Source: a bacterium
GTDB lineage: Bacteria; Sysuimicrobiota; Sysuimicrobiia; Sysuimicrobiales; Segetimicrobiaceae
Direction: 5' to 3'
Assembly (NCBI GenBank): GCA_035703895.1
Contig: DASSXJ010000058.1
Coordinates: 1 to 48,584, forward strand
DNA: 48,584 nt
Notes under the pieces: model-generated
The model's input: only the letters and a program-made list of their open reading frames with translations
What the model was told of the DNA's origin: nothing
The model's database searches: none
Made by a program: the position numbers and the translations under genes
Part shown: positions 36,430-43,916 of the stretch, piece by piece
Position numbering within the stretch: position 1 is the stretch's first letter
Layout of the letters: every line of letters begins with the position of its first letter

Positions 36430-36725
36430 CGGACGGTATCGTTGCAGCCAAAGCGAGCGGCAAGGAGGCCGACAGGAGCGGTGTCTGAGAAATCGGTTGC
36501 CAGCGCGACCATGCCAAGGGTTGGGCTCCTCGGAAAGGCCAGATCGAGCGTTTGGGGTCGCAGAGCATACTCTCCACCCGAAGCGGCAGTCAAATTTCTT
36601 CCACGGGAGGTGTTCAGGAACCCATAGCGGAAATTCCGATTCAAGTACGAAAATCGAGAGTTCGACCAAACCGGGCAGATCGGTGCTAGCTCGGTGAAAC
36701 CGTCTGCCGGAAGGGTGGACCCAGA
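36430..36725. other. Stretch between IS remnant and protease gene
   Basis: No protein gene seen. The left part, up to about 36638, is probably the right end of the IS. At 36671-36710 an imperfect hairpin (CCGGGCAGA with TCTGCCGG) lies just before the ribosome region of the metzincin gene and may be a leader structure. Confidence 0.35.
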
Positions 36726-39011
36726 ATGTTTCTCCCCCAGATTAAAGGATTGGTCCGCGCCATGTCGGCTCGAGCCCGAGCCAGCGATGTACCCACGTTT
36801 GCTATTCCTACCTATGTTGAGATGGTAGAGATGGGGACGGCGCTCAGTCGTTACTGGAGCGATGCATCCAAAGGTTCGCTGAATCTTGTTTTTCACGCGT
36901 ATGCGCGCGAGGTGGCTCTTCCCCAAACGGCGAGCGTGCTGGCCGGCATGAGCCGCTACGCCATCGCCGACGCGATTATTGCCGCCGCATCTCCAGATAT
37001 CAGCGCGGGAGATTTCGACATTTTTGTCGGATTCGTGAATACGCCCTGTGGGGGTGGCGCGCAAGGCAACCGGGTCATCGCCGGGATCTACCAAGAGCTC
37101 GGACAGCGGGGGTGGGCTTGGTGCAACAAGTGCCAATCCCTGGCGTTCTGGGATCAGAGTAGGCCTCCAGGCTGGTGTGCTGGAGGTAACCGCCATGACC
37201 ACTCGCAGAGTGGTTCATATGTCGCGCGCTTCGAGCAGCAAGCGCCGGGAGAGACAGGATGGAGATGGTGCTCGAAGTGTGAATGCCTGGCACGTCTCGA
37301 TGGTCAAACACCAGGCCCCTGCGCCGCAGGGGGCCAACATAATCACGGGGCAAGTGGGGCTTATGTTGTTGCAACAGCAGCGACGCCCGCAACGCAAGAC
37401 AAGTGGCGGCATTGCACCCGGTGCCATGTCCTTGTCTACGGTGGTGGGCCGACTACTGCACCTTGCCCTGCAGTTGGTCAGCACCAGCTGGTTGGCGACT
37501 ACTATGTCGGAGTCGATCAACGGCCCTCGCTGGGATTCTTCTCGCATGAGACGGGCCATACTCTCGGTCTCGATCACTCTTTTAACGATAGTCCCCAGCC
37601 GCTCGACCCGGGGGACGATAGTCGGCCGGGAGCTTATGGTGATCGGTGGGACATCATGTCTTTTTCGAACACGAACAGCTACCGGTCAGTTCAGTTCGGA
37701 AGCTCTGGCCCCATGTTGGCCGCCCCGACCCTATACAAGAACGGATGGATTGACTCCGATCGAGTATGGACGAACAGCCAGGGGCCTGGTGTCACGCAGG
37801 TCGAACTCGTGTCGACCTCCGAGGCGATTGCCACTGGCTACCTAACGGCCATCGCTCCGATTCGGAGCCGTGGAACCCTTTACAGCATAGAATATCGAAC
37901 ACCTCAGAACTGGGATCAAGCTATCCCCGGCAACGGTGTCTTGATTCGGGAGCACCGGGCATTACTGGACACGCCGGTCCTCGGACTAGTAGCCCAAAAC
38001 GCGTGGCGATGGTGCATCCGCTGTAGCAGTCTTGTCTTCCGTGGCAACCGCGCTTGTGGGGCGGGCAACGAACATGTCACCGATGGTTCGCAACTCTCAA
38101 TCGCGCTCGGGGCGGCGCCGAGCGCACCCAGCCAGTCCGGTTGGCGTTGGTGTTGGCGTTGCCAATCGCTCGTCCAGGAGGAATCGGGCTCGGGGATCTG
38201 CGCCGCTGGTGGTAATCACGATACCAGTCTGAGCGGTTCGTACTGGGTTCAATGGTCGGGCGCGAATGATCCCCCCGGGTCGTTGTGGCTTTGGTGTGAG
38301 AACTGCAAAGCGCTCTACCACTACGACCCAGTGGGTGGCAAATGCCCGACCGGAAACCAGCATGCCGGCGCACAAAGCGGACACTACCGAGTTTTTTCCG
38401 GTGGCGCCGGCACGCAGGGTCAGTGGACAAACTGTCAGCGCTGCCTCGCTGTGTTCTTCGATGGAATCGGCGCCTGTCCCGCTGGAGGAGTACACGATTC
38501 CACACAAAGCTCCGATTATTTCCTGGTTCATGACGTTGACTGGGCTCCAGGCCAAACTGGATGGCGGTGGTGCTCCAAGTGTTATGGTGTTGCCTATCTC
38601 GATCAAGCGCGGGGCCCTGGTCGGTGCGCGGCGGGTGGCCAGCACGATCACAGCATGAGTGGCGCATACGCCGTTGAGTTTGTGGCCCCACATGCACCCA
38701 TGATTCCTCAGAACATGATTGATCAAGTCGAGCAAACGGGCTGGTCGTGGTGCTCCAAATGCGAGATGCTCGGTTACCAACCACAGCCGTCGCGCTGCCC
38801 CGCCGGTGGGCAGCACGATTTTTCATCTAGTGGTAAGTACCGGATGAGGTATTCTGTTGCTGCCTCCGGCGACCATGGCCTACTCCAACAGACGCGGAGT
38901 TGGCAACAAGGCCAGAGCTATACCAGTCCTGACGGAGTGCTCACAGTTGACGTCGTCTCCGTCCTCACCCAGCCATCACGCGCACAAGTGAGACTGACGG
39001 TCAAATCCTAG
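36726..39011 (+). CDS. Metzincin-like metalloprotease with nine Cys/His-rich W-x-W-C-x-x-C repeats
   Basis: A 761-residue protein. The zinc motif HETGHTLGLDH (H274, E275, H278, H284) and a Met-turn-like DIMSFS define a metzincin-type protease. Nine units of about 40-50 residues follow the pattern WxWCxKCxxL(x)n C(A/P)AGGxHDxSxSGxY, each with CxxC, a third Cys and a His that could form a metal site. Three units (about 126-260) sit inside the protease domain, before the HExxH helix; six follow it (about 415-710). The repeat occurs in other bacterial proteins of unknown function, to my memory. No signal peptide is apparent. GGAAGGG is the likely ribosome site. The DNA looks less GC-rich than the core genes. 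Confidence 0.75.
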   Translation: MFLPQIKGLVRAMSARARASDVPTFAIPTYVEMVEMGTALSRYWSDASKGSLNLVFHAYAREVALPQTASVLAGMSRYAIADAIIAAASPDISAGDFDIFVGFVNTPCGGGAQGNRVIAGIYQELGQRGWAWCNKCQSLAFWDQSRPPGWCAGGNRHDHSQSGSYVARFEQQAPGETGWRWCSKCECLARLDGQTPGPCAAGGQHNHGASGAYVVATAATPATQDKWRHCTRCHVLVYGGGPTTAPCPAVGQHQLVGDYYVGVDQRPSLGFFSHETGHTLGLDHSFNDSPQPLDPGDDSRPGAYGDRWDIMSFSNTNSYRSVQFGSSGPMLAAPTLYKNGWIDSDRVWTNSQGPGVTQVELVSTSEAIATGYLTAIAPIRSRGTLYSIEYRTPQNWDQAIPGNGVLIREHRALLDTPVLGLVAQNAWRWCIRCSSLVFRGNRACGAGNEHVTDGSQLSIALGAAPSAPSQSGWRWCWRCQSLVQEESGSGICAAGGNHDTSLSGSYWVQWSGANDPPGSLWLWCENCKALYHYDPVGGKCPTGNQHAGAQSGHYRVFSGGAGTQGQWTNCQRCLAVFFDGIGACPAGGVHDSTQSSDYFLVHDVDWAPGQTGWRWCSKCYGVAYLDQARGPGRCAAGGQHDHSMSGAYAVEFVAPHAPMIPQNMIDQVEQTGWSWCSKCEMLGYQPQPSRCPAGGQHDFSSSGKYRMRYSVAASGDHGLLQQTRSWQQGQSYTSPDGVLTVDVVSVLTQPSRAQVRLTVKS

Positions 39012-39017
39012 TCTTAG

Positions 39018-39233
39018 TCTTTCAAAGCCTTCCGTGGTCTATGGTCCGCCGCCGCGCCTCTCTTGGCTGCTGCTGCAGGCTTCGTAGCGAAATGGCTGTT
39101 CGATCAAATCAGCGGGCATCTGACCTTATACCAACCCCGCACGAAGGTTCCTGTGCTAGACCGAGCGAGTTGGTATTCTGGAGGTATTCATTTACTCTCG
39201 ACGGTAAACAAAGTCCTTAGGGACTACACGTAG
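39018..39233 (+). other. Short open frame after the protease gene
   Basis: In the protease frame, after two close stops, runs a protein-like stretch with a hydrophobic segment (APLLAAAAGFVAKWLF) and SGGIHLLSTVNKVLRDYT to a stop. There is no ATG or GTG start, only a TTG without a ribosome site, so it may be a gene remnant. Confidence 0.25.
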
Positions 39234-39425
39234 CCATTGATTGATCCGCGGTGCACCCGCAGTTCCCAGGGATCGCTTGTCCCTTTGCCTTCCGGCAAGG
39301 ATCGTGGGTATATTGAGTTGAGAGGGTTAGTTGCGGAACGTGAATAAATCCGTCGCTGACTAACGATGCGGCGTGGCCCGAAAAAGATCTCTTGCCAGGC
39401 CACCCGGGCGGAGACTGAATCGCCT
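39234..39425. other. Non-coding stretch
   Basis: Nothing recognisable between the short frame and the 3' end of the zinc-ribbon gene. Confidence 0.4.
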
Positions 39426-39998
39426 TTACAAGCGGGTTTGCGCGGTGCCGTTTCCACCACCATTCCGGGCCACGACGAGCTTTTCACCCCACCGTTCCAT
39501 CCGCGCTCTGCTGGCGTCCAGTTTCTCGTGGAGTGCGCTGCAAGCTGCCTGATCGGCCCGCTCGCTTCGAGCACGCAGGCGCTCGTAGGTGCGCTCTGAC
39601 ATGTCAGGCGGCTTCCCGGGAAACTCCTCCAGCAGACTGCCCGTGCCACCGAGACGCACGCGCAGGCGCTTCGCCTTGAGAATCTTCCGGCCTGTCCGAG
39701 TCTCGTTCTCCATCTGGTAGGCGAGATTGCCGCACTGCCGACAGAAGAACCCGTCCCCGGCGTCATAGAGAACGCCCACCCTCCGACCGCAACCTGGGCA
39801 TAGAAACCACGGACGTTCCCCGCCGAAGTGGGATGGTGTCCACTCGAGTTCCACCGTCTGCATCCCGCCCCTGCCGCGCCGGGTCGACAGGGTCGCCGTC
39901 GTGCGGCCGGCTTCGGCCCACGCCCGCGCCTCCACCCGGTCACACTGCTCCACTGTGTGACGTTTGAGCGCGAGCCGCGGTGTTGTCGCCCAAATCAT
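39426..39998 (-). CDS. Zinc-ribbon protein of unknown function
   Basis: A protein of up to 190 residues. LEWTPSHFGGERPWFLCPGCGRRVGVLYDAGDGFFCRQCGNLAYQ is a four-cysteine zinc ribbon (two CxxC pairs). It is followed by a charged helical part (KILKAKRLRVRLGG, then MSERTYERLRARSERADQAA, then ALHEKLDASRARMERWG). This matches a widespread hypothetical family of soil bacteria often seen near integrases or transposons. The N-terminus may be cut: homologues usually have a longer beta domain before the ribbon, and no ribosome site marks the start at 39998. A scrap of a second copy lies at 30240-30340. Confidence 0.55.
   Translation of the reverse strand: MIWATTPRLALKRHTVEQCDRVEARAWAEAGRTTATLSTRRGRGGMQTVELEWTPSHFGGERPWFLCPGCGRRVGVLYDAGDGFFCRQCGNLAYQMENETRTGRKILKAKRLRVRLGGTGSLLEEFPGKPPDMSERTYERLRARSERADQAACSALHEKLDASRARMERWGEKLVVARNGGGNGTAQTRL
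39482..39537. repeat. Short dispersed repeat (also at 30282-30338)
   Basis: About 56 bases nearly identical in both places and in the same orientation, with a few substitutions and one indel. They encode the LHEKLDASR(A/T)RMERWG end of the zinc-ribbon family on the minus strand. Confidence 0.7.
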
Positions 39999-40004
39999 CT
40001 ACAA

Positions 40005-41074
40005 TCCGCGTCGCTCGCGACTACCTGCGGGAGGGGCGCCGGTGGTTGGAGCAGGCCTCGCGCTGAGCCCGGATGGCCCGCCGCGGCCCTGCGCCAAGGC
40101 GCTGGTGGGCGCCGGCACCCTTGCCGGGACGCTGGGCGACTACCCGGCAGCCCGGGGGTTCTTGCAAAACGCGTTGAAGCTCGCCGTCGGGGACCCGGTC
40201 ACGACGACTCGTGCCCTCACCCGGCTTGGCATGGTCGCCATGTTCGCGGATGACATTTCGGGGGCAAGGGCGCTGCAGGAGCGGAGCCTCGCCCTTTGCC
40301 GAGAAATCCAGGATCTCCGGTGGCAGGCTCTAACGCTGTTCCTGTTGGGGTTGGCGCGCATGCTTCTTGGAGATCTCGACCGGGCCGAGGCCACCCTCAC
40401 AGAAAGCCTGGACCTCTGCCGCACCGTGGGAAACGGCGCCTGACGGTGGTCGCCATGAGTTATCTCGTCCGAGTCAAGCTGAAGCGGCGGGATAATGCAG
40501 GGGCCGCCGTGCTGGCGGCCGCGGCGCTGACGTCCGCACGAGAAACAGGCCAGTCGCGCCCCTTATGGGGGGCGGTGGCGACCGCCGCGTTATTCAGCCC
40601 GCACCGAGGTGACCTCGACCGCGCCGTCCGCCTGTTGGCCGCGGTGGACGCGGGAGCGAGTGGACGGGTGACGCCTTTGTCTTTGGGCCCGCGGTTCAAG
40701 AGGCCCGAGAGGAGATCACCGCCCGCGCACGTCAGCAGATGGGGGACTCGGCGTACCGCACGGCCGTCGCGGAGGGGCGGGCGCTGTCGGCGGACGAGGC
40801 GGTCGACCTCGCGCAAGCTGCGCTCGAGCCGCTCACGCGCACCGGGCCGGATCGGGCCGCCGCGACCGGCGAGGCGCGGTCGCCCGCGTTCCTCAGCGAC
40901 CGCGAGCAAACCGTCCTGCGACTCATCGAGGGGCTGCCCAACAAGCAGATCGCCACCGCGCTGAGCATCGGCGAACGCACGGTGAAATCGCACGTCGCCT
41001 CGGCGATGAACAAACTGGGCGTCGACAACCGCGCGCACGCTGCGGTCGTGGCGATCCAGCGCGGGCTGCTCTAA
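40005..41074 (+). pseudogene. LuxR-type regulator with TPR-like repeats, degraded
   Basis: Pieces in different frames line up as one protein. RVARDYLREGRRWLEQA (from 40007) is followed after a shift by TPR-like helices LGDYPAARGFLQNALKLAVGD and LGDLDRAEATLTESLDLCRTVGN. After another shift comes GAVATAALFSPHRGDLDRAVRLLAAVDA, and finally YRTAVAEGRALSADEAVDLA and the LuxR helix-turn-helix LSDREQTVLRLIEGLPNKQIATALSIGERTVKSHV to 41074. Such proteins normally begin with an ATPase or cyclase domain, here lost. At least three frameshifts are present. It abuts the tmRNA-like 3' end. Confidence 0.72.
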
Positions 41075-41153
41075 GATCCCGCCCCCAACGATACCGCAGG
41101 CTGCTCCGGCGCTCCAATCGTGATGGCTAAGCCATAGGCACGGTTTTTCAGGC

Positions 41154-41181
41154 GCGGGTTCGATTCCCGCCGCCTCCACCA
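41154..41181 (+). repeat. tmRNA 3'-end-like sequence, copy 2 (possible att site)
   Basis: T-stem GCGGG/CCCGC around loop TTCGATT, acceptor strand CGCCTCC (41171-41177) and encoded ACCA. This is how many bacterial tmRNAs end. The 5' tmRNA part and tag-peptide region are not found upstream, so it is only a 3' fragment. It repeats 580-604 (24 of 25 bases) in direct orientation. Confidence 0.6.
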
Positions 41182-41210
41182 CCCTCACCTGGCGAGTAAT
41201 CCGCAAGATC

Positions 41211-41559
41211 ATGGCCGAATCCGTGTGGTTGCCGTCGGTGCTCTGTAGCGTATCGTGGACGGCACCGGATCCTGTGTATTCGCGCACCCGCCTTGCCGTT
41301 CAAGGTGAGGTGGGCGAACTCACGCTCACTATCGATGACGCGGGCCGTCTCAAAATGATCAACCAGCCGCGCTGGGGCAACCCCAAAGGTGCAGCGTTCC
41401 ACTGCGTGGACTTCGGTTGGTGTTATGGAGGAGGAGCGTACGTTTGGAGGTTATACTGTTCCGAGCCGCCTGCGAATCGGTTACTATGTCGGCACAGACA
41501 GGTTTGTGCTGGACGGCGAGTTCTTCCGTGCCGCAATTGACGAGGCGGCGTATCGGTAA
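41211..41559 (+). pseudogene. DUF6544-like gene remnant
   Basis: SVWLPSVLC, LTLTIDDAGRLKMINQPRWGNPKGAAFHCVDFG and, after a one-base shift near 41415, VMEEERTFGGYTVPSRLRIGYYVGTDRF, LDGEFFRAAIDEAAYR match the C-terminal half of a DUF6544-type protein as I remember it. The N-terminal half is absent. The frameshift and truncation make it non-functional. Confidence 0.6.
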
Positions 41560-41767
41560 CGCTCTGTGGCGGCGCGGTGGAGGATTGGATTCCGCCGGTG
41601 GTCATGGAGGCTCTCCGGTAGTGGTGGTGGCGTATCTCGTAGATCTCTTTTGAATCAGGTCTCGAACCGATAGCCTGTGTCTAGGCAGCTGTGTATCCTT
41701 GTCCCAAGGCTGTGTGCCTTTGCGGTGTGATTCGACCGCTACAGCAAGAGAGAAACGCGGCAGTTAG

Positions 41768-42031
41768 GTGGAGGAACGGCGATGGCAGCGCAGCGCCGGC
41801 GTTTGGCCGTTGGAGACCCAAGAGCGGTGGAGGTTCTCGACAGGAAGATCCAACACGAAGGCCCGGGACGAGATCGCGTGGCGGCGGCTCCTGCATGGAG
41901 CGGCCGCAGCCCGGCAGAGGCACCGGCAGGTTCGGAGCCGCGCCGACCTGGGGTTCTACCATGGGCTCCTGACGGGATACGCCGTAGCGCTCAAGACGCT
42001 CGAGGGCAAAGTCGGACAGAGCCGCCGCTAA
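41768..42031 (+). CDS. Small hypothetical protein
   Basis: An 87-residue frame (GTG start, GGTGGAGG nearby). The second half, ARDEIAWRRLLHGAAAARQRHRQVRSRADLGFYHGLLTGYAVALKTLEG, is helical and protein-like. The first half is Arg/Trp-rich and unconvincing. An ATG at 41782 opens a competing frame, so a frameshift between the two is possible. No family recognised. Confidence 0.35.
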   Translation: MEERRWQRSAGVWPLETQERWRFSTGRSNTKARDEIAWRRLLHGAAAARQRHRQVRSRADLGFYHGLLTGYAVALKTLEGKVGQSRR

Positions 42032-42078
42032 CGACCTCGATTGGGTGGCTGCAGGAACGACGAAAGGGAGGGGCGAGT

Positions 42079-42147
42079 ATGAAGAACGGAGAACAAAGCC
42101 CCACGCTGGGAGAGCCGGTGCCGCCACGCAGCCCCATGCCCGTGTGA
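42079..42147 (+). CDS. Possible 22-residue peptide
   Basis: MKNGEQSPTLGEPVPPRSPM plus two residues, preceded at good distance by GGGAGGGG. It lies 17 bases before the CsbD gene. Proline-rich with no helix expected; it could be a leader or a chance frame with a good ribosome site. Confidence 0.3.
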   Translation: MKNGEQSPTLGEPVPPRSPMPV

Positions 42148-42164
42148 CACGTTGGAGGTGACTG

Positions 42165-42374
42165 ATGGACAAGGATGAGTTCGCACGGCAGTGGCCCGTC
42201 ATTCGCGCTCGCGCGAAAGCCCGCTGGAGCAAGCTGACCGATCGCGATCTCGAGGCCGTGCGGGGAAACCCCGAGTTGCTGATTGGGATTATCCAGGAGA
42301 AATACGACGAAGCTCGCCAGGCCATCGAAATCGAGGTCAAATCGCTCCTCCAGCCCAAGGCGCCCACCCAGTAA
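42165..42374 (+). CDS. CsbD-family general stress protein
   Basis: A 69-residue protein. The CsbD-like pattern WPVIRARAKARWSKLTDRDLEAVRGNPELLIGIIQEKYDEARQAIEIEV is clear: short helices with the conserved W-KLTD-DL and L-G-IQ-YG/Y-A motifs. CsbD proteins are abundant, induced by general stress, and without known biochemistry. The start has a GGAGGTGAC site. Intact and typical length. Confidence 0.85.
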   Translation: MDKDEFARQWPVIRARAKARWSKLTDRDLEAVRGNPELLIGIIQEKYDEARQAIEIEVKSLLQPKAPTQ

Positions 42375-42441
42375 AGCATGCGCGTGAGGTCCAACTTCCG
42401 CGGACACCGCTCTCGACAATCGAGCCCGAAGGAGGGCGAAA

Positions 42442-42711
42442 ATGGCGACGACCAAGCAGCTGGAGAAATATCGTCGCATGGTCGAGGAGGCCGTGGCAGC
42501 CATCGGCCGTGACGATATTGGAGTGAACGTGGGGGACGAGGGTGGAGGCATGCTTGCAGTCACCTTCTCTCGAGGATCGCGCGAACACATCGCGCACGTC
42601 CCCGCTGCAGAACTCGAGGACCGTGAGCGCGGTCATATCGCCGTAAACACGGCCCTTTTGGCTTTCAGCAAGCGGATCGCTCAGGATGCGTTGACCAAAG
42701 GCTCGCCCTGA
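42442..42711 (+). CDS. Small conserved-looking protein of unknown function
   Basis: An 89-residue protein. An N-terminal helix (TKQLEKYRRMVEEAVAAIG) is followed by a beta-like GVNVGDEGGGMLAVTFSRGSREHIAHVPAAELED and a C-terminal helix. The AAGGAGGGCGAAA site is strong. Located after CsbD in the same direction, so possibly also stress-linked. No family recognised. Confidence 0.65.
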   Translation: MATTKQLEKYRRMVEEAVAAIGRDDIGVNVGDEGGGMLAVTFSRGSREHIAHVPAAELEDRERGHIAVNTALLAFSKRIAQDALTKGSP

Positions 42712-42852
42712 GCACGCGCGGCCGCGCGCTCCCACGCGGAGATGTTTCACGATCCGTAGACGGTGATGTTCGAGCCCGAGTGGCCTGGGTTTCGCCCTGG
42801 ACCTCGGGTCTATCTTGATCGGGGTAGGGGACGCCGGAAGATGGAGCGGCCG

Positions 42853-43080
42853 TTACGACTCGGTCAAACCTTTCTGAATCGCGTACCTGACGAGCATGGT
42901 GCGGTCGTGAAGTTTGAGCTTCTCCATGATGTGCGGCCGGTGCGTCTGGAGGATTTTCACGCTGATGTATAGCTTTTGGGCGATGTCCTGGTTTGTCGCG
43001 CCCTCGGCCACCAGAGTGAGGATCTCATTCTCCCGCTCAGTGAGGCCGTCGTAGGTCTCGCGCCCCTCGCCGGTCTCCAA
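42853..43080 (-). CDS. LuxR/NarL-type DNA-binding domain, no receiver
   Basis: A 75-residue frame containing only the C-terminal helix-turn-helix of a NarL-type response regulator: YDGLTERENEILTLVAEGATNQDIAQKLYISVKILQTHRPHIMEKLKLHDRTMLVRYAIQKG. The phosphoacceptor receiver domain normally in front is missing, and the sequence beyond 43080 does not encode it. ILQTHRPH deviates from the usual TVxTHRxH recognition helix. Either a stand-alone regulator or, more likely, a truncated gene. Confidence 0.55.
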   Translation of the reverse strand: METGEGRETYDGLTERENEILTLVAEGATNQDIAQKLYISVKILQTHRPHIMEKLKLHDRTMLVRYAIQKGLTES

Positions 43081-43172
43081 GCGCCTCAGGTAGTCGCCAC
43101 GACGGCCGCAGGCATGGCCAAGTCCTGGGCCAAGGTTGCTGACGGGGTATGCCGTGGTGTTGATCTCGCAGC

Positions 43173-43694
43173 TCAGGCCGAGGGTGAATCGAGGCTGGCG
43201 CGGTTCTTACGATACCGCTCCTGGAACGCCTGCTCCCAGAGGTTGCCCGTCCACATCACGATCGCGTCCTGGCGGTTGTCACTGTAGTACCCTTTCCGGA
43301 TGGCGATGTCCTTGAACCCGTACTTCCTGTAGAGGCTGTGGGCCCCCAGATTCGACTTGCGGACCTCCAGCGCGACCCGCCGCGCCTGCCGCCGCATCGC
43401 TTCATCGATGAGCGCGGCGAGAAGGCGCTCGCCGATCCGCCGCCGGCGGTGCAGAGGGTCGACGGCGATCGTGGTGACGTGCGCCTCATCGAGGAACACC
43501 CTCATCCCGGCGTATCCGACGATCCGGTGGAACTCCCGCGCCACCAAGTAGCAGGCCTGGCGGTTGTTTTTGAGTTCGTGCATGTAGGCGGCCCGGGCCC
43601 AGGGCGTTGGGAAGGACATCTGCTCGATCTCGAGCACGCTGCTGACGTCCTCGAGCCGCATGATCTTGATGGTGATGTGATCGGTGATGACCAT
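43173..43694 (-). CDS. rimI: Ribosomal-protein-alanine N-acetyltransferase RimI
   Basis: A 173-residue GNAT acetyltransferase. IKIMRLEDVSSVLEIEQMSFPTPWARAAY opens it. The acetyl-CoA loop is DPLHRRRRIGERLLAALIDEAMRRQ, ALEVRKSNLGAHSLYRKYGFKDIAIRKGYY is diagnostic of RimI, and DAIVMW ends the domain. It acetylates the N-terminal alanine of ribosomal protein S18 in model bacteria. I use ATG 43694 (AGAGGTAAG site) rather than longer frames. It lies downstream of ftsH on the same strand, 222 bases away. Confidence 0.85.
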   Translation of the reverse strand: MVITDHITIKIMRLEDVSSVLEIEQMSFPTPWARAAYMHELKNNRQACYLVAREFHRIVGYAGMRVFLDEAHVTTIAVDPLHRRRRIGERLLAALIDEAMRRQARRVALEVRKSNLGAHSLYRKYGFKDIAIRKGYYSDNRQDAIVMWTGNLWEQAFQERYRKNRASLDSPSA

Positions 43695-43916
43695 CTTACC
43701 TCTGGTTTCCGCCTGGATTATGGACTCCTGCGCTGGGCCAAGCGACCGGGCGCCGAACACAGACCCGGAGCAGCGCGGCGAGGTCTGTTCGCTTGCTGTG
43801 CATGAGACGCATGGGCGCCACAGAACCGATTGGGGCTGCGCGCCGATGGAGATGCATCCCGCCGACGAAGCGCTGCGTTAGGCCTCGTCGGGTGCTTCTG
43901 CCGAACCCCACCGTAC

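Noticed and set aside
34997-36638. Clear terminal inverted repeats of the IS element
   Set aside because: Only a 10/11-base imperfect match (CGGATTTCCG / CGGAATTTCCG), itself nearly palindromic, so the ends remain uncertain.
41085-41185. Complete tmRNA or tRNA gene
   Set aside because: Only the T-arm, acceptor strand and ACCA are present; no GGAGGCG-like 5' strand, anticodon arm or tag reading frame precedes them.
41148-41402. Minus-strand frame ending in GGGGNRTRA, and a neighbouring frame with EAAGIEPA
   Set aside because: These peptides are well-known false translations of the reverse of a tRNA/tmRNA 3' end, which is what lies here.
43860-43895. Terminator between ftsH and rimI
   Set aside because: A seven-pair stem with a long loop and no T-run is too weak to call.
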